Source: Anadara kagoshimensis (Eukaryota > Mollusca > Bivalvia > Arcoida > Arcidae). Taken from it: a stretch of 64,000 nt of DNA. The position numbers were made by a program, and so were the translations under genes. Shown here in pieces: positions 49,401 through 62,600 of the stretch. How positions within the stretch are numbered: the first letter of the stretch is position 1; each line of letters opens with the position of its first letter. A model generated the notes under the pieces. The model was given only the letters and a program-made list of their open reading frames with translations. It had not been told where the DNA came from and ran no database searches. Location: the NCBI GenBank assembly GCA_021292105.1, contig CM037864.1, positions 43,679,816 through 43,743,815 of the forward strand, written 5' to 3'.

Positions 49401-52400
49401 GATGGCATCTTCATTGTACATGGAGGTTTAATATACAAGCAATTCCACACACAATGTCTGAAATCAAACCAGGTCACACTGGTGAACAAATAGTGAAATA
49501 TACAACAACGAAACTAACTTTAACCAACCTAGTAGTAAAATCAATATGATCAATGCTGGCTGGTAATTCTTAATAATTTTGTTTTTATGATTTTTTAAAT
49601 TAAATAATCCAATATGAAAAAAGTATTATATATTCATAAGTTTTCATAAAGAAAAAAAAAGAAAAAAGTACAATGTATTGGTAAATGAATAAATCAATGC
49701 ATAAATAAATAATCCTTACCTTATAACACTGGCCTAGATTTAGAGTAATGAGATTGATACAGTGGTTTCCTAGGTAACGGATCCCTTTTGGAGTGATGTT
49801 AAAACAACCAAACATTTCTAAAACTCTTAAACTGAAAGAAAACAAAAGTGTAAAATACTGAATAAAACATGAAGCATATAAAATCATACACCAACAAGAG
49901 CAAAACTAGACATTTGAAATACTTTGATGGGGTTTTGTTGAACTAATAATGAAAACCCCCAGAAGAATTTGATTTAAAGCACTAAAATTTGAATTTGATT
50001 GGCAGTTTATGAACAGACATCAATAATCTAAGAATAGTGTGTTTGAACAAATAAATATAGTGGAGTAATTGTGTTTTACATATAAATCAATGTTTTTCAC
50101 TAAAATCAAGGCAGTCATTTCTGGGATGGTAAAGGAAACTGGAGTGCCGAGAAAAAACACTATCCTAAGGCCAAGAATTCATAAACATTCTCACACTAGA
50201 ATCTGTACGAAAGAGATTAAAACCTTGGTGGTCAGACATGCTATGTCCGTAAATTTAAATTCATGTAGATGCAATTAACCCAAATCTGCTAAAAGTAGGT
50301 ATACTGAACAAATTGAAATAAGGTTCCTTACTCAAAAATCAATTGCCACACCTCTAGAACAGTGTTTGTTTACAGGTGTGATTCTATACTTAAAAGATAG
50401 TTAATGATAAGTTGGATTCTGGTTGGTTATAAACTAGCTGTAAAATTGTTACAACAATGAACATGTCTAATACATAAAAGTTAAAAGTAACCATATTATT
50501 GTCAAGAGTTTTACAATCACTGATCTTAATAATTAAAAAAAATAAATTGTATGATGATACCTTTTACCATGTTTTTTAATGACAGTCTCTAGTCCCTCAT
50601 CACTGATCATCTGACATCCATTAATACATAAACTTTCTAATCTGAAATATAAAAAAACAATAAGTTATAAAATATAAACAGTAACCTGACTGTAATGAAA
50701 CAATTCAGTTAAATACTAGTAGTTGAATTTATAATAGAAACAATCTTCTTATCTTTTCATCTTGTTCAGCCTGTTTCATTCACTTCTAGTTGTAAGCGTC
50801 CTTTGTAGCAGTCACAGATGGCCTACTCTTTTTTTAACTCTATAAAAAGTGTCTGTAGCATGCACTGAGAGATGGGACTTTAGTTTTGAGTCTCATTCGA
50901 AAGAATTTTCTGGTAATGAGCTTTTTACGAATCTCATATGACCAGGGGATGAAAATCTTCTCAGAAAATTTCCAAGTCCTCAGTGAGGTTTGAATCTATG
51001 ACTCTTGACTTCGGAAGCCAGTGACAGTACCACCAGGGCATGGTGAAAATCTGGACCAAATGATCCATTGCCTATATACAGTTACAAACAACATTTCTAC
51101 ACTTCACTCCACTCCAATACAATACTCATAATACATGTATATCAGTATTATGACATGTCATAATCTCACTGTCTCATTAAAGTGAATTTGGGACTGCATA
51201 ATTTGTATACTGTTTTTTGATGTGATTACCTCCCTTAGACCATACCTTGACAATCTTAATTACATGATGTTCATATAATCCTGGTAGCTCAAAGTTATTA
51301 GCACATTATCATTTCACATTCTTATGAATCAAAAACAAATATTTTTAAAACCAGACCCTTTCAATATGTAGGTTCTATATAAGCTTTTCTGAATTTTCCC
51401 CAAAAAGTTCTCATTTGCAGAATTTACAAATTCTCATTTGTATGCACACAAATGTTTATCCATTTGTTGGATATACAAATAAAATGTTATGTAATTCAGA
51501 GAGAGCACATATTCTCTAAATATCACACCAACTAGTATCTGCACCTGCAAAATATGACATCTAACTGAGGCATTTATCAGTATACAACTGAGGTAAGTTC
51601 AGTAGTGTCTGTGTAACATGTTTTTGTTTCGGGAAACATGCTGTTCAACACTGATACTAGAGGCAACCACACACAAGAGACAGCATTCATTGTCAACAGG
51701 TGTTTACCCTGACGATGGTGTCGCAAAGATATAATTTAACATTTTTTTAGAGGATGGATTTAATAAATTCTTAAAACCAGCTGTTGCAAGTGTATTATAT
51801 CATTCTAGACATGTATGAATGACAAAACATTTGTGTAAGAGTTATCTATTTAGCACTTATATTCCAGTCATTGACTGTGTCCAAATCTAAAGGAGATTAT
51901 TAAATAAAACATCTGGATTATTAAGATGACTCAGATGCAATATTATTGTTTGCTACTGTTCAAAAGGCACACAAAGTACAAGTACCTGTACCAGCAACTC
52001 AAAAGCAGAAGCATTGATGAACACACTTATGATAAAAACTATGGAGAGCACATGTGTTACCAAATAAAGTTATAATGTTACCTGTTACAGGACTCAGAAA
52101 TAGCACCAATACCACTGTCTGTAACATTGCACCAACTAGCATCTACATGTGTTATATTACGACATCTAGCCGACGCATGTAGCAGTATACAGTCTCCTGT
52201 TAAAGCACCTCTACTACAACCACTGAAGTTTAACTCCTAAAAAGTCAAAACAAAACAAAATTTGATTCAAATTCAAATATTTGTGTTATATTTTTTTTCA
52301 TTCAAATTACATTCAAAGTTTAAAAACAATTTCTTTAAAATATTAGTGAATTGCCTAGAAACCCTAAAATTTCTTCAACTGAAAGTACTTTAATTACAGC

Positions 52401-55400
52401 CTACAAGATTATTTGAACATAATTGGTTAAATGTACAGCATTTTTCATCACATTTGATTTTTTTCAACCATTCATAATGAAATACATGCACTCCTATTAA
52501 AGACCTTATTACATCAAAATAGAAAGTAACAAAATTTTGGAGTAATATTAACTTTATATTGGAGTAATATTAACTTTATATTGGAGTAATATTACTTTAT
52601 ATTGGAGTAATATTAACTTTATATTGGAGTAATATTAACTTTATATTGGAGTAATATTAACTTTATATTGGAGCAATATTAACTTTATATTGGAGTAATA
52701 TTAACTTTATATTATATTAACTTTATATTTGAGTAATATTAACTTTATATTGGAGTAATATTACTTTATATTGGAGTAATATTAACTTTATATTGGAGTA
52801 ATATTACTTTATATTGGAGTAATATTAACTTTATATTTGAGCAATATTAACTTTATATTGGAGTAATATTACTTTATATTGGAGTAATATTACTTTATAT
52901 TGGAGTAATATTACTTTATATTGGAGTAATATTACTTTATATTGGAGTAATATTAACTTTATATTGGAGTAATATTAACTTTATATTATATTAACTTTAT
53001 ATTTGAGTAATATTACTTTATATTGGAGTAATATTAACTTTATATTGGAGTAATATTAACTTTATATTATATTAACTTTATATTTGAGTAATATTAACTT
53101 TATATTGGAGTAATATTAACTTTATATTGGAGTAATATTAACTTTATATTGGAGTAATATTAACTTTATATTGGAGTAATATTAACTTTATATTGGAGTA
53201 ATATTAACTTTATATTATATTAACTTTATATTTGAGTAATATTAACTTTATATTATATTAACTTAATATTGGAGTAATATTACTTTATATTTGAGCAATA
53301 TTGACTTTATATTGGAGTAATATTAACTTTATATTGGAGTAATATTACTTTATATTGGAGTAATATTACTTTATATTTGAGTAATATTAACTTTATATTA
53401 TATTAACTTTATATTGGAGTAATATTACTTTATATTGGAGTAATATTAACTTTATATTGGAGTAATATTAACTTTATATTGGAGTAATATTAACTTTATA
53501 TTTGAGTAATATTAACTTTATATTATATTAACTTTATATTGGAGTAATATTAACTTTATATTATATTAACTTTATATTTGAGTAATATTAACTTTATATT
53601 TGAGTAATATTAACTTTATATTGGAGTAATATTAACTTTATATTGGAGTAATATTAACGTAATATTAACTTTATATTGGAGTAATATTACTTTATATTGG
53701 AGTAATATTAACTTTATATTGGAGTATTATTACTTTATATTGGAGTAATATTAACTTTATATTATATTAACTTTATATTTGAGTAATATTAACTTTATAT
53801 TGGAGTAATATTAACTTTATATTGGAGTAATATTAACTTTATATTGGAGTAATATTAACTTTATATTGGAGTAATATTAACTTTATATTGGAGTAATATT
53901 ACTTTATATTGGAGTAATATTAACTTTATATTGGAGTAATATTAACTTTATATTGGAGTAATATTAACTTTATATTGGAGTAATATTAACTTTATATCAA
54001 TGTCAATTTCACTTTGTGGAGAAGTGTTAAACAGTACACACATACATTTTAGTTGTGTAACAAGTCATATATGTGAATGTGAAGTGAAATGTTATCTTGT
54101 TATAAAGTTCCCAAAATCTATTTTGTCTTGTTTCTGTCTTTTAGTTGTAAGTTAGTGAATATTTTTGATTGCATTGCTTACTGCAAAATTATGAAAACAA
54201 AAACATACCCTGAGATATTCAGAACATTCACGAAAGAGTTCCCTTAAACCCCTGGCAGTAATATTTTCCCCATGACACTGTATAAGGGCAAGACTAACTG
54301 GATGCCGTTTACCAATCATCACTAAAGATTCATCATCTAAATTCCTTTTCTTTTTAACTGTGATGTATTTCCCTAAATAAAAAAACAGGTAAAGAAAATT
54401 TCAACACATCATTGTTTTGGCAAATATTAATTCAAATTAGTTTAACCTAAACATATGGAACTGTAAAGATATAATTTATAGCTATTTCAGTAAGCGACAG
54501 TTTTTTTAGTAAATAAAGGAAACTGCACATGTATGAAGTGAACATGAAATTAAACTTGTTGGGCTAATTATGCATTAATTGTTCAAAATGTCAAATTCAT
54601 ATATTTTTCCATACCGAAAAAAAAAGAAAAATTAATTTCATTTCTATATCACTAAACAGATTATGAAAACCAAATGGTCAGTTCAAGCTAAATAATGATG
54701 TATTTTGGTTTAATAAAAAATGGCTTATTTTCGACTTATAATAGCATTTGACTTATCCTGAAATTTGAGATATATGAGTTCAAGTTTATGACAGTTCATT
54801 TACTGTAAACCAAATTTTATTTGCAGATATTAACTTTCGCGATTCATTTATCAAAACCATTTCGTGACCATAATGGATTTTAGCTGAATATTTGGTATAA
54901 ATAAAACCATTTTTGAAACAAATTTGTGAGGATTAACTTTTGTGAGTATTTTTTCCTCACGAAACACGCGGAAGTTAATCGCACACGGATAAAAGTTGGT
55001 TTACAGTAAACATACTACAATCTAGTAAAAACCAGATAAACTTACATAATGATAAGTCCATGACTAATCTGTAGAACGTTTTACAAACTTGAGCACATTT
55101 AGCGAGATCTGACTGAGATAGGTATGACAATATATGTAGAAAGATCTCATCTGGAAAACATAGCCACATGGATAACTCTCCATCTCTTATTCTGGGTGTC
55201 TGAAATGTATAAACATCATATTTACATACCAGTGTGTAGAACGAGTCACCATTAGCTGAATAAAAAACCTTAGGGTAATCCCTTGAGCATCATTTTCTTA
55301 AAATATCCAAGTTATCATGTACTCAATGACTTTTTTTCTTTCATTAATCCATTAATTTATTAATAAAAATTGCTAATTGTCTAAAGTGGCTTAAAGCCAA

Positions 55401-56591
55401 ATTTCTAAATAAACAAAAACATATATGATAAATATAATTTAAAATTATTTACCATTTCTTGAAACTTCATAAAATTTCTTTCATTGCTTGTCATCGCAAC
55501 AACTGTTGAAGCTGAAAAAATGCGAAAAGAAATTAACAAAAAAAAAACAAGACATGAGATATACATTTATAATTGAATTAAGGAATAAACAGATATTCCA
55601 AATATAGATAAAACAGTCATTTACAAAGAATGTTAATTTCAGATATAAAAAATGTGTCAAATTCTTGTGATTCTTGTGATACAGACGAAAGATTGATGAA
55701 AAATCCTTTCTGTCAATACTGATTGGAATAGCATAAACATCAACATCATCGATAAGTGGTTACCTTCAGATATAAGTTATTGTCACTGGAACATAAAACA
55801 AAATTCAACCCACTTGTTGTGTATAGTTGGTGATATTGTGATATAAGTGAAATAATTTTCACTGGAACATAAAACTGCATTCCACTCACTCAACCTGGTG
55901 GTGTTATAGTCTCAAAGTAAATGAAATAATCTTGATATGGATGTAAAACCCGAATCAATTGACTTAATGTTACAACAATATCACATACATGTTGATATAT
56001 TCTTCGTCTGTACATCTTCCACTTGCTCTACTGGCAGTCGATGATGAACTATCCCAGGAATATCTGGAACTGTATCAACCTCTGACGGTGAATTCACCTG
56101 AAGTTTTGGACTGTCTGTATTTGGAACATCTACAGATTCATATGCATTCACTGAATCTGAAGATCTTCTGTTAGATTTGGAGGTATTTACTGCTGCCCTA
56201 GGTCTCCTATAAATGGAATTAAAACCACTCCCCATAAAAGTTTAGTTCAAATTAATATTTGTACAAATAGGTCCATTTTCAGCAGTTTATGCCATATGTA
56301 TAAACACAACTGTTGTCAATACATGTATCATGAGAGAGCCTTTGGGAGTTTTAATATAGGTTTATCTTGCTCATTTTTAAAATGATACTTGGACCTTGCA
56401 GTTGCAAATTTAGCAACATAAAAGGATGAAATAGTGAATTTTAAATCTTATTCTCAAAATAACAAATTTTGACTACTGGTATATTCAGAAACAATATGTT
56501 GCAGTACCAAGATCAGCTTACAGACTGAAAACATATAACCAATATAATCAGATATAAGGTCAATGGGATAACTTATAAATTGAGAGTTGTA

Positions 56592-56623
<32 letters not shown>

Positions 56624-59600
56624 AGAGAATTTTCTTCCTGGCACTGAGAACTTCATTCACCTCGAAATCTTTAACAAAAACAATGAAGAAAACATGGAAA
56701 AGCAACTTTCAAAACATTCTGAAAACTCAAGTATGTGTAAAGACATACAATATTTTCTCAATCAAAATGGCTCATACATACCTGGTATCTGCACTTGCAG
56801 GCCTGTTGTTGAGCTGTTTCTTCTTGGGTACAGGTTTACGTTCTGATGATGTTCCAGAAATGTCCTCCTGAAGATTATCATTACTTCCCCTTACAAATCT
56901 GTTTCTACTGGCACTAGAGGGTCTTCCTCTTGAAGGCTGACCTCTAATACTTGACTTTGTGCTTAGTTCCCTCTGATTATATGAGCCCCAAGCTATGCTA
57001 GATCTTTCCCAGTGTCTCTGATAACCTGCTGATTCAATAGATTCTCTGACTATACTTCTGGCATTATTATTGCTTGGTCTTTTTCCTCGACCATTTCCAC
57101 TGCTTGGTCGTTTTGGTTTAGGTGTGTTGATTTCTGCCATCACTTGAGCTAAAAATGGCTGCTGCTCTTCATTATCTACTCCTTCCTGAGAGTCTGCAGC
57201 CATTGTTATTGATTCCTCTGGAGGATCAAAGAATTCATTTAAATCATTAGTGTCAGTTGACGAGTCTAGAAGTTGTCGATTTCGCTGTTCATTGATTTCA
57301 TTCTCTTCATCACTACTATTGACGAGATTTAGAATAGGAACGATTGGTTCAGATCTACCAGAACTTCTTCTCTCAGAACTAGGAAAAACTTCAATATCTA
57401 CTGGTACATTTTTCTTTAACTTTGATTTTTTCTTTGAATATGATGGTTTTGTGTTACTGAGAACAGGGGGTTCTACAGCATTTGGATCACATTGATTTTG
57501 AGTTTGAAGTTCTTGTGTACTTTGATGTGAATTTGAATTGGCTTGAACAAAATCTGGGGCACTTGAATTCGTTAGTACTTGGACATAATTTTGGACACTT
57601 GAGCATGACTGTGTCTGATCAAAATTTTGAGTTGTATGAGAATTTTTCTGATTTTGAACATCAATCTGAGAAGCGAATGCTTCCAAACCATTTGACTGTC
57701 CTGCATGTGTATTGTCTTCACCATCATTTTCTTCTTCATCGCCAGTAGAAGTATCTTTTCCATCCTTCATATTTATAGCCTGTTTCTTCCGATTGAAATA
57801 GGCTTTAATAAACCCTTTAATGACAGGATCTGATATATTCTCACAAATCTCAGTCACTTCCTTTTCAGTTCTACAGTAATCCATGTCTTCACTAGAAGGT
57901 CGTCCACTGTCTCTGCTGTCCGATTTATTAGGTGATGCTTTACCTTTGTAAACCTCATCATGAACTGGAGATATTTCACCGTCTCTCTCAGAAACAATCT
58001 GAGGCACTATACCAGGATCACCCTCTATTTCTTTTTCAACAAATGTTACATTTTTGATATTTTCTATTTCAACATTCTGGTTTTCAGTTATGCACCTCTT
58101 AAGTTTTCCGTTTTTACCCTTTTTCATTAAAATTGGATTAACACCTATCAACACGTCACCACAGTCAGCACACCATGACATGTACGGTTATTTACTTCTC
58201 CACATTCTGGACAAACAATCACTAATTTACCATTTGATTTACTACTATTGTCCATATTTTCTTTGGAGGCTTTCTGACCCTCTCCTTTTATGAATGACAG
58301 ATCAATACCGAGCTTTTCCTCACGTTCTGTTACTCCACCAGCCTTTATACTAGTAGCTGATGTGAATTCTGTATTCACTAGTGTTTCTTCTCCATCATTA
58401 TCAACAGGTGGTTTTATTGGAGTTGTTTCTTTGTGTGGTGTTGAAGCCTCAGTTTCCTCATTAAGATTCTGGTTATGGTCTCGTCTATAGAGGTTTTCCA
58501 GAGAAGTGAAATATCTGTCTATGGAAGCTTTGGCAAACTTTCTCTGTTTCTGGAGTACTTCATCTTCTTCTTGTTGCAATCTCCTACAACAGAAAATTAA
58601 ATGAAGTCATACTAACGTACTACATAAGTCAGTGGAGCTATCCTCTTTTAAACCAGTAATTCTGACTTATAAGATTTTGCTAGTGTGAGTAGAATGGTGA
58701 GAAGAATAGTGTATTGGTCAAGAACCTGTCACTTATATGAAGTCAGAAGTTCTACCTGTTCCAAGATGGTGGAGGAAAGTGACTGTGCAGAAAAAAAAAT
58801 ACAAATTTAAAAAAGTCTAGTCAGACTGCTGTCATTTTAAAATTTGCTAGTCACAGGCATTATCAAACTTGTGACCAACAGACTGTTCAATAAATGCTCT
58901 TTTATATTCTATAATCCTTTATGTATCTTTGTAAATTTAACAAAGATTTCATAATGCTTAAGTTGCCAAGCTCCAACTATGGTCCTGATGAAAGGGCCTA
59001 GTTTGACAAGAAAAGGTCAGCATTGGGTCACAACTTTTTATGTACAGGAAAGTGATTCATGTCATACATGTATAATGCATGGAAAACATCTGAGTCACAA
59101 TGAATCTCACCTTTGTTCATGGAATTGTCTTATTCCTTCTATATGCCTTTGAGAAGGATTTTTAGAATCTTGATCAACAATAAGCTTGTCTTTACTATCT
59201 CTCCTCCCATCATGCTCTTCTACAGGAACATCCTGTTTCAGGTCTCCCTTTCCATCATGTACATTTGTAATATCAAGCCTGTTATTCCTCCTTGGTGAGG
59301 ATTCATCCTTCTTTCGTGCTGGTGGATGAGGAATCATAATCTGTCCATTTGTCTCCAAAACTGCAAAACAGAAATAAAATACATTTAAAAGTAAACTGTA
59401 AGAAATATTGTGTTACCCATCAAAACAATTTAAGCTTGTGTATGTGAAAGTCGTCCGACTTATCAGTCCACTAAACCCCTATTTTAATTTTTTTACTTTT
59501 TAGAGTCAAAAAATTAAAATGGGGGTTTAGTGGGCTGATTAGTCGGACTAATGTGAAAGATGCCAGGCTGTTCTAGACAGATAAAACCAGAAACTACAGT

Positions 59601-62600
59601 TCAACCTGCCTTAAATGCCACCTCTATATAAAGACCATCTGCTTATAAAGCCCAGTAGAATCATATTCCAATTGTTCTTTATTGATATTATTTGTACCTG
59701 TATATAAAGACCACCTGTCCATAAAGGCCACTTTTACTGGTTCCCTTGGGCGGCCTATATAGACAGGTTTGATTGCATTAGCCATGTTATCAGGACAATT
59801 TCTGAATAATAACCAGTTCAGCCTACCATTTGTTATTTCTCTTAGACTGCCTGTCAATGGACTTAATTAGCTTACCACATAACTTATGCGGGTAACAACA
59901 ATGAATATGTGATTACTTATGTTGACATTTTCCTGTAAATTCTGGAAACTTTTCCATACTGTTCTCCGCAAACGTTATGGGGTATTGATCACTTAGTATG
60001 TTGCCAAATCAAATTCTAAAACCAAAACATTTAAAACATACATGCACAACATGATTAAAAAAAATAATTCAAATTTTTAAACAACGTAGATCATGTAGAT
60101 GTAAAAAATCAAGCACTACTGCACTATGTAAACTGAAACAGTTTCATTTTTTTTAAAATAGTGTTATCACACATGTATTTAATTTGGTGTAAAAGATAAA
60201 TATTTAAATATTAAACATACCTTTTGTCTTATCGTCAACAAACATTTCAGCAGAGTCCATTCTGTTATAAGGTGGTGTCATTTGTACATAGGCTTGTCCT
60301 GGTGGGTAAGTTGGCACCATTCTGGGGTATGGCATTGGATAACCTTGGGTGCTCAGATACTGGAAATAAGCACTCAGATCCACATTTTCTGGTGGTGGAG
60401 GATACGGTATTCCTTTAGGCATCTGTTGTATATAATTTGTAAACTCTGACGGTTGTGATGTTCTGGCTGAGTGTGGAACACTGCCAGGTGGATGAGGCTC
60501 TTTGTGGGGAAATTGGTGTAAGTTTTTCATATGTACATTCTGAACTGGTCTACTTTTCATTTCTGATGAAGAAGGTTTAGATTCAGGTGGATGTGGAATC
60601 ACAGGAGAATAATATTGTGGATATTTTTGAAACTCTGAACCATCAAAAGATTGTAAGCTTCTTGCTGACATTTGTTGAACATATCTCTCCATTTCCCCTG
60701 GCAATTGTTGATAGGGTCCCTGTGGTGGTATTGGAGGCCCCATATCTACAGGTCCAGTAGGATGGTGGTGAGCATAAGCATGGTACTGAGGATGATTGAA
60801 CTGTCCTGGACCATATACACTTGGTGAGTTATGTACAAATGGATTAGGAGGTTGCTGTATATACTGCTGTCCATAACCCATATTTACAGAATGGTATAAA
60901 GGATTCATCATGTGTCCTTGACCTTGAATATGAGGGCTACTTGGAACAGAACTGAAATGATCTGGAGTGACAGGAACATGTCCTTTATACGCTTGGTTGT
61001 AGATTTCATCAGCTGAAAAAACAACATTTCTTGCTACTGTCAATTGTTCATAATTTCTATTAGGAGTGTCTTTATCCTTTTCAGACATTTGTTGCTTTGG
61101 AGCATAAATATTTTTTGGTTCATGCTTAGGACGGTTCAATAATGGTCGGCCAAAGTTATTGTCCATGTCTGTATCAACATGAGTTGTCTCCCCTTTGTCA
61201 AATTTGATTCCTGAGACATTGTCAAGACTCTCAGTGACTTTAGTAAATTCAGACTCTATCTCATGATGAATATTTGCCTTTTCTTCCACGTTTGTGTTTT
61301 TATTTGTTTTTGTTTTAACCTCAGCACCAGATTGAACTCCCTTAGATTTTTGTTTTTCAGATTTTAACAATTTCAGATCTTTGTCTTTTTCAACAGTTTT
61401 ATGCCCTCTATATGCCTTACTTTTACTTAGCTCTTTAGAGCTTGCACGTCTATCTGTACTTCTATCACTGTGAAGTTCATCAATGTCTCTTAGAGATTTT
61501 TCTAGAAATTCCTTATATTTTTTCGCCCCTAAAGCAAATCTTAATTCATCTGATGTAACTTCATTAAACACTCTAGGAGAAACCTGTTTCAACTTTTCTT
61601 CCACATTCTGTATTTCCTTTTCAAAATGCACATCACTAACATTACTATCAAGTCTCTCAGACTCTGCCCTATGTGTGGATAAGCCTAGATCATCAATCAC
61701 TTCAGTGTCTACAGATTTTTGAAACGCTGCCATAGAGTCAAAGTCATGTGAATCTGATGCTCTTAACTTGAAGGAAGAGTGAACATCAGGCTGCCTATTA
61801 TGACTATATGGATGTCTATCACTAAACAAGTCCTCAATATTTCTTTCCTCCACTTTCTTTGGTTTGATAGTCTCTCTATATAAAACTGGATTCTTACTCT
61901 CACTCTTTTGAACATGACTTTGCAAGTGACTCTTTTCACTAATCTTAGAATCATTTAATCTTTTTTGTGTCGATTCTGACACATCACATGTAGCAGTTTT
62001 CTCTCTTATTGGTTGAGTATATGCATCACCAGATTGTAAGGGCAGAGTACTCTCTTTATGTGTATGATTACTGATTTGAAAGTTGTCTCCCTTGGCATCA
62101 ATTCTGCTACTCCCATGAGTAGTTTCATTTTTACTTCCATACCTTTCAGCAATTTCTCTTTTTGCAAGTCTGATCAAATTTTCCACTTCTTCATCACACC
62201 CATCTCCACCACCTTGACTCATTTTATGTTGTAGCTTTTCTGTAATGAGTCTAAATTCATCCTTTTCATCCTTACTATATTCAGTATGTCCAGTGTCGAC
62301 ATTATCAGAATATTTAGAATATCCATAATTTTGACCTTCTGCAAATTTGAAGTTATTTAATCTATGTTTGTCTCCATATTCATTATTATTCAATTTCTTT
62401 TCTTTGTCTGTATCAAATATGTTTTGTAATTCATCTTTTGTCGTTGACTGTAACTCTTGTTTGCTTTGGGCTGTATCCTTTTCATTTTGTGACGGCAAGC
62501 TTTGAGTGGAAGTTGATTCGAAATAAGCTAGTCTTCTCTTTCTAAGCTCTTCAATTTCATTTGGAGTTTTTGGCTCCACTTTTTCACTACTGTTTTCTGC

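Noticed and set aside
56580-56871. Lysine-run open frames on the plus strand
   Set aside because: They are produced by the poly(A) tract and the antisense of a coding exon.
61483-61954. Short frames on both strands within the large F-box/LRR exon 1
   Set aside because: They are off-frame or antisense readings of a long, clearly coding exon.
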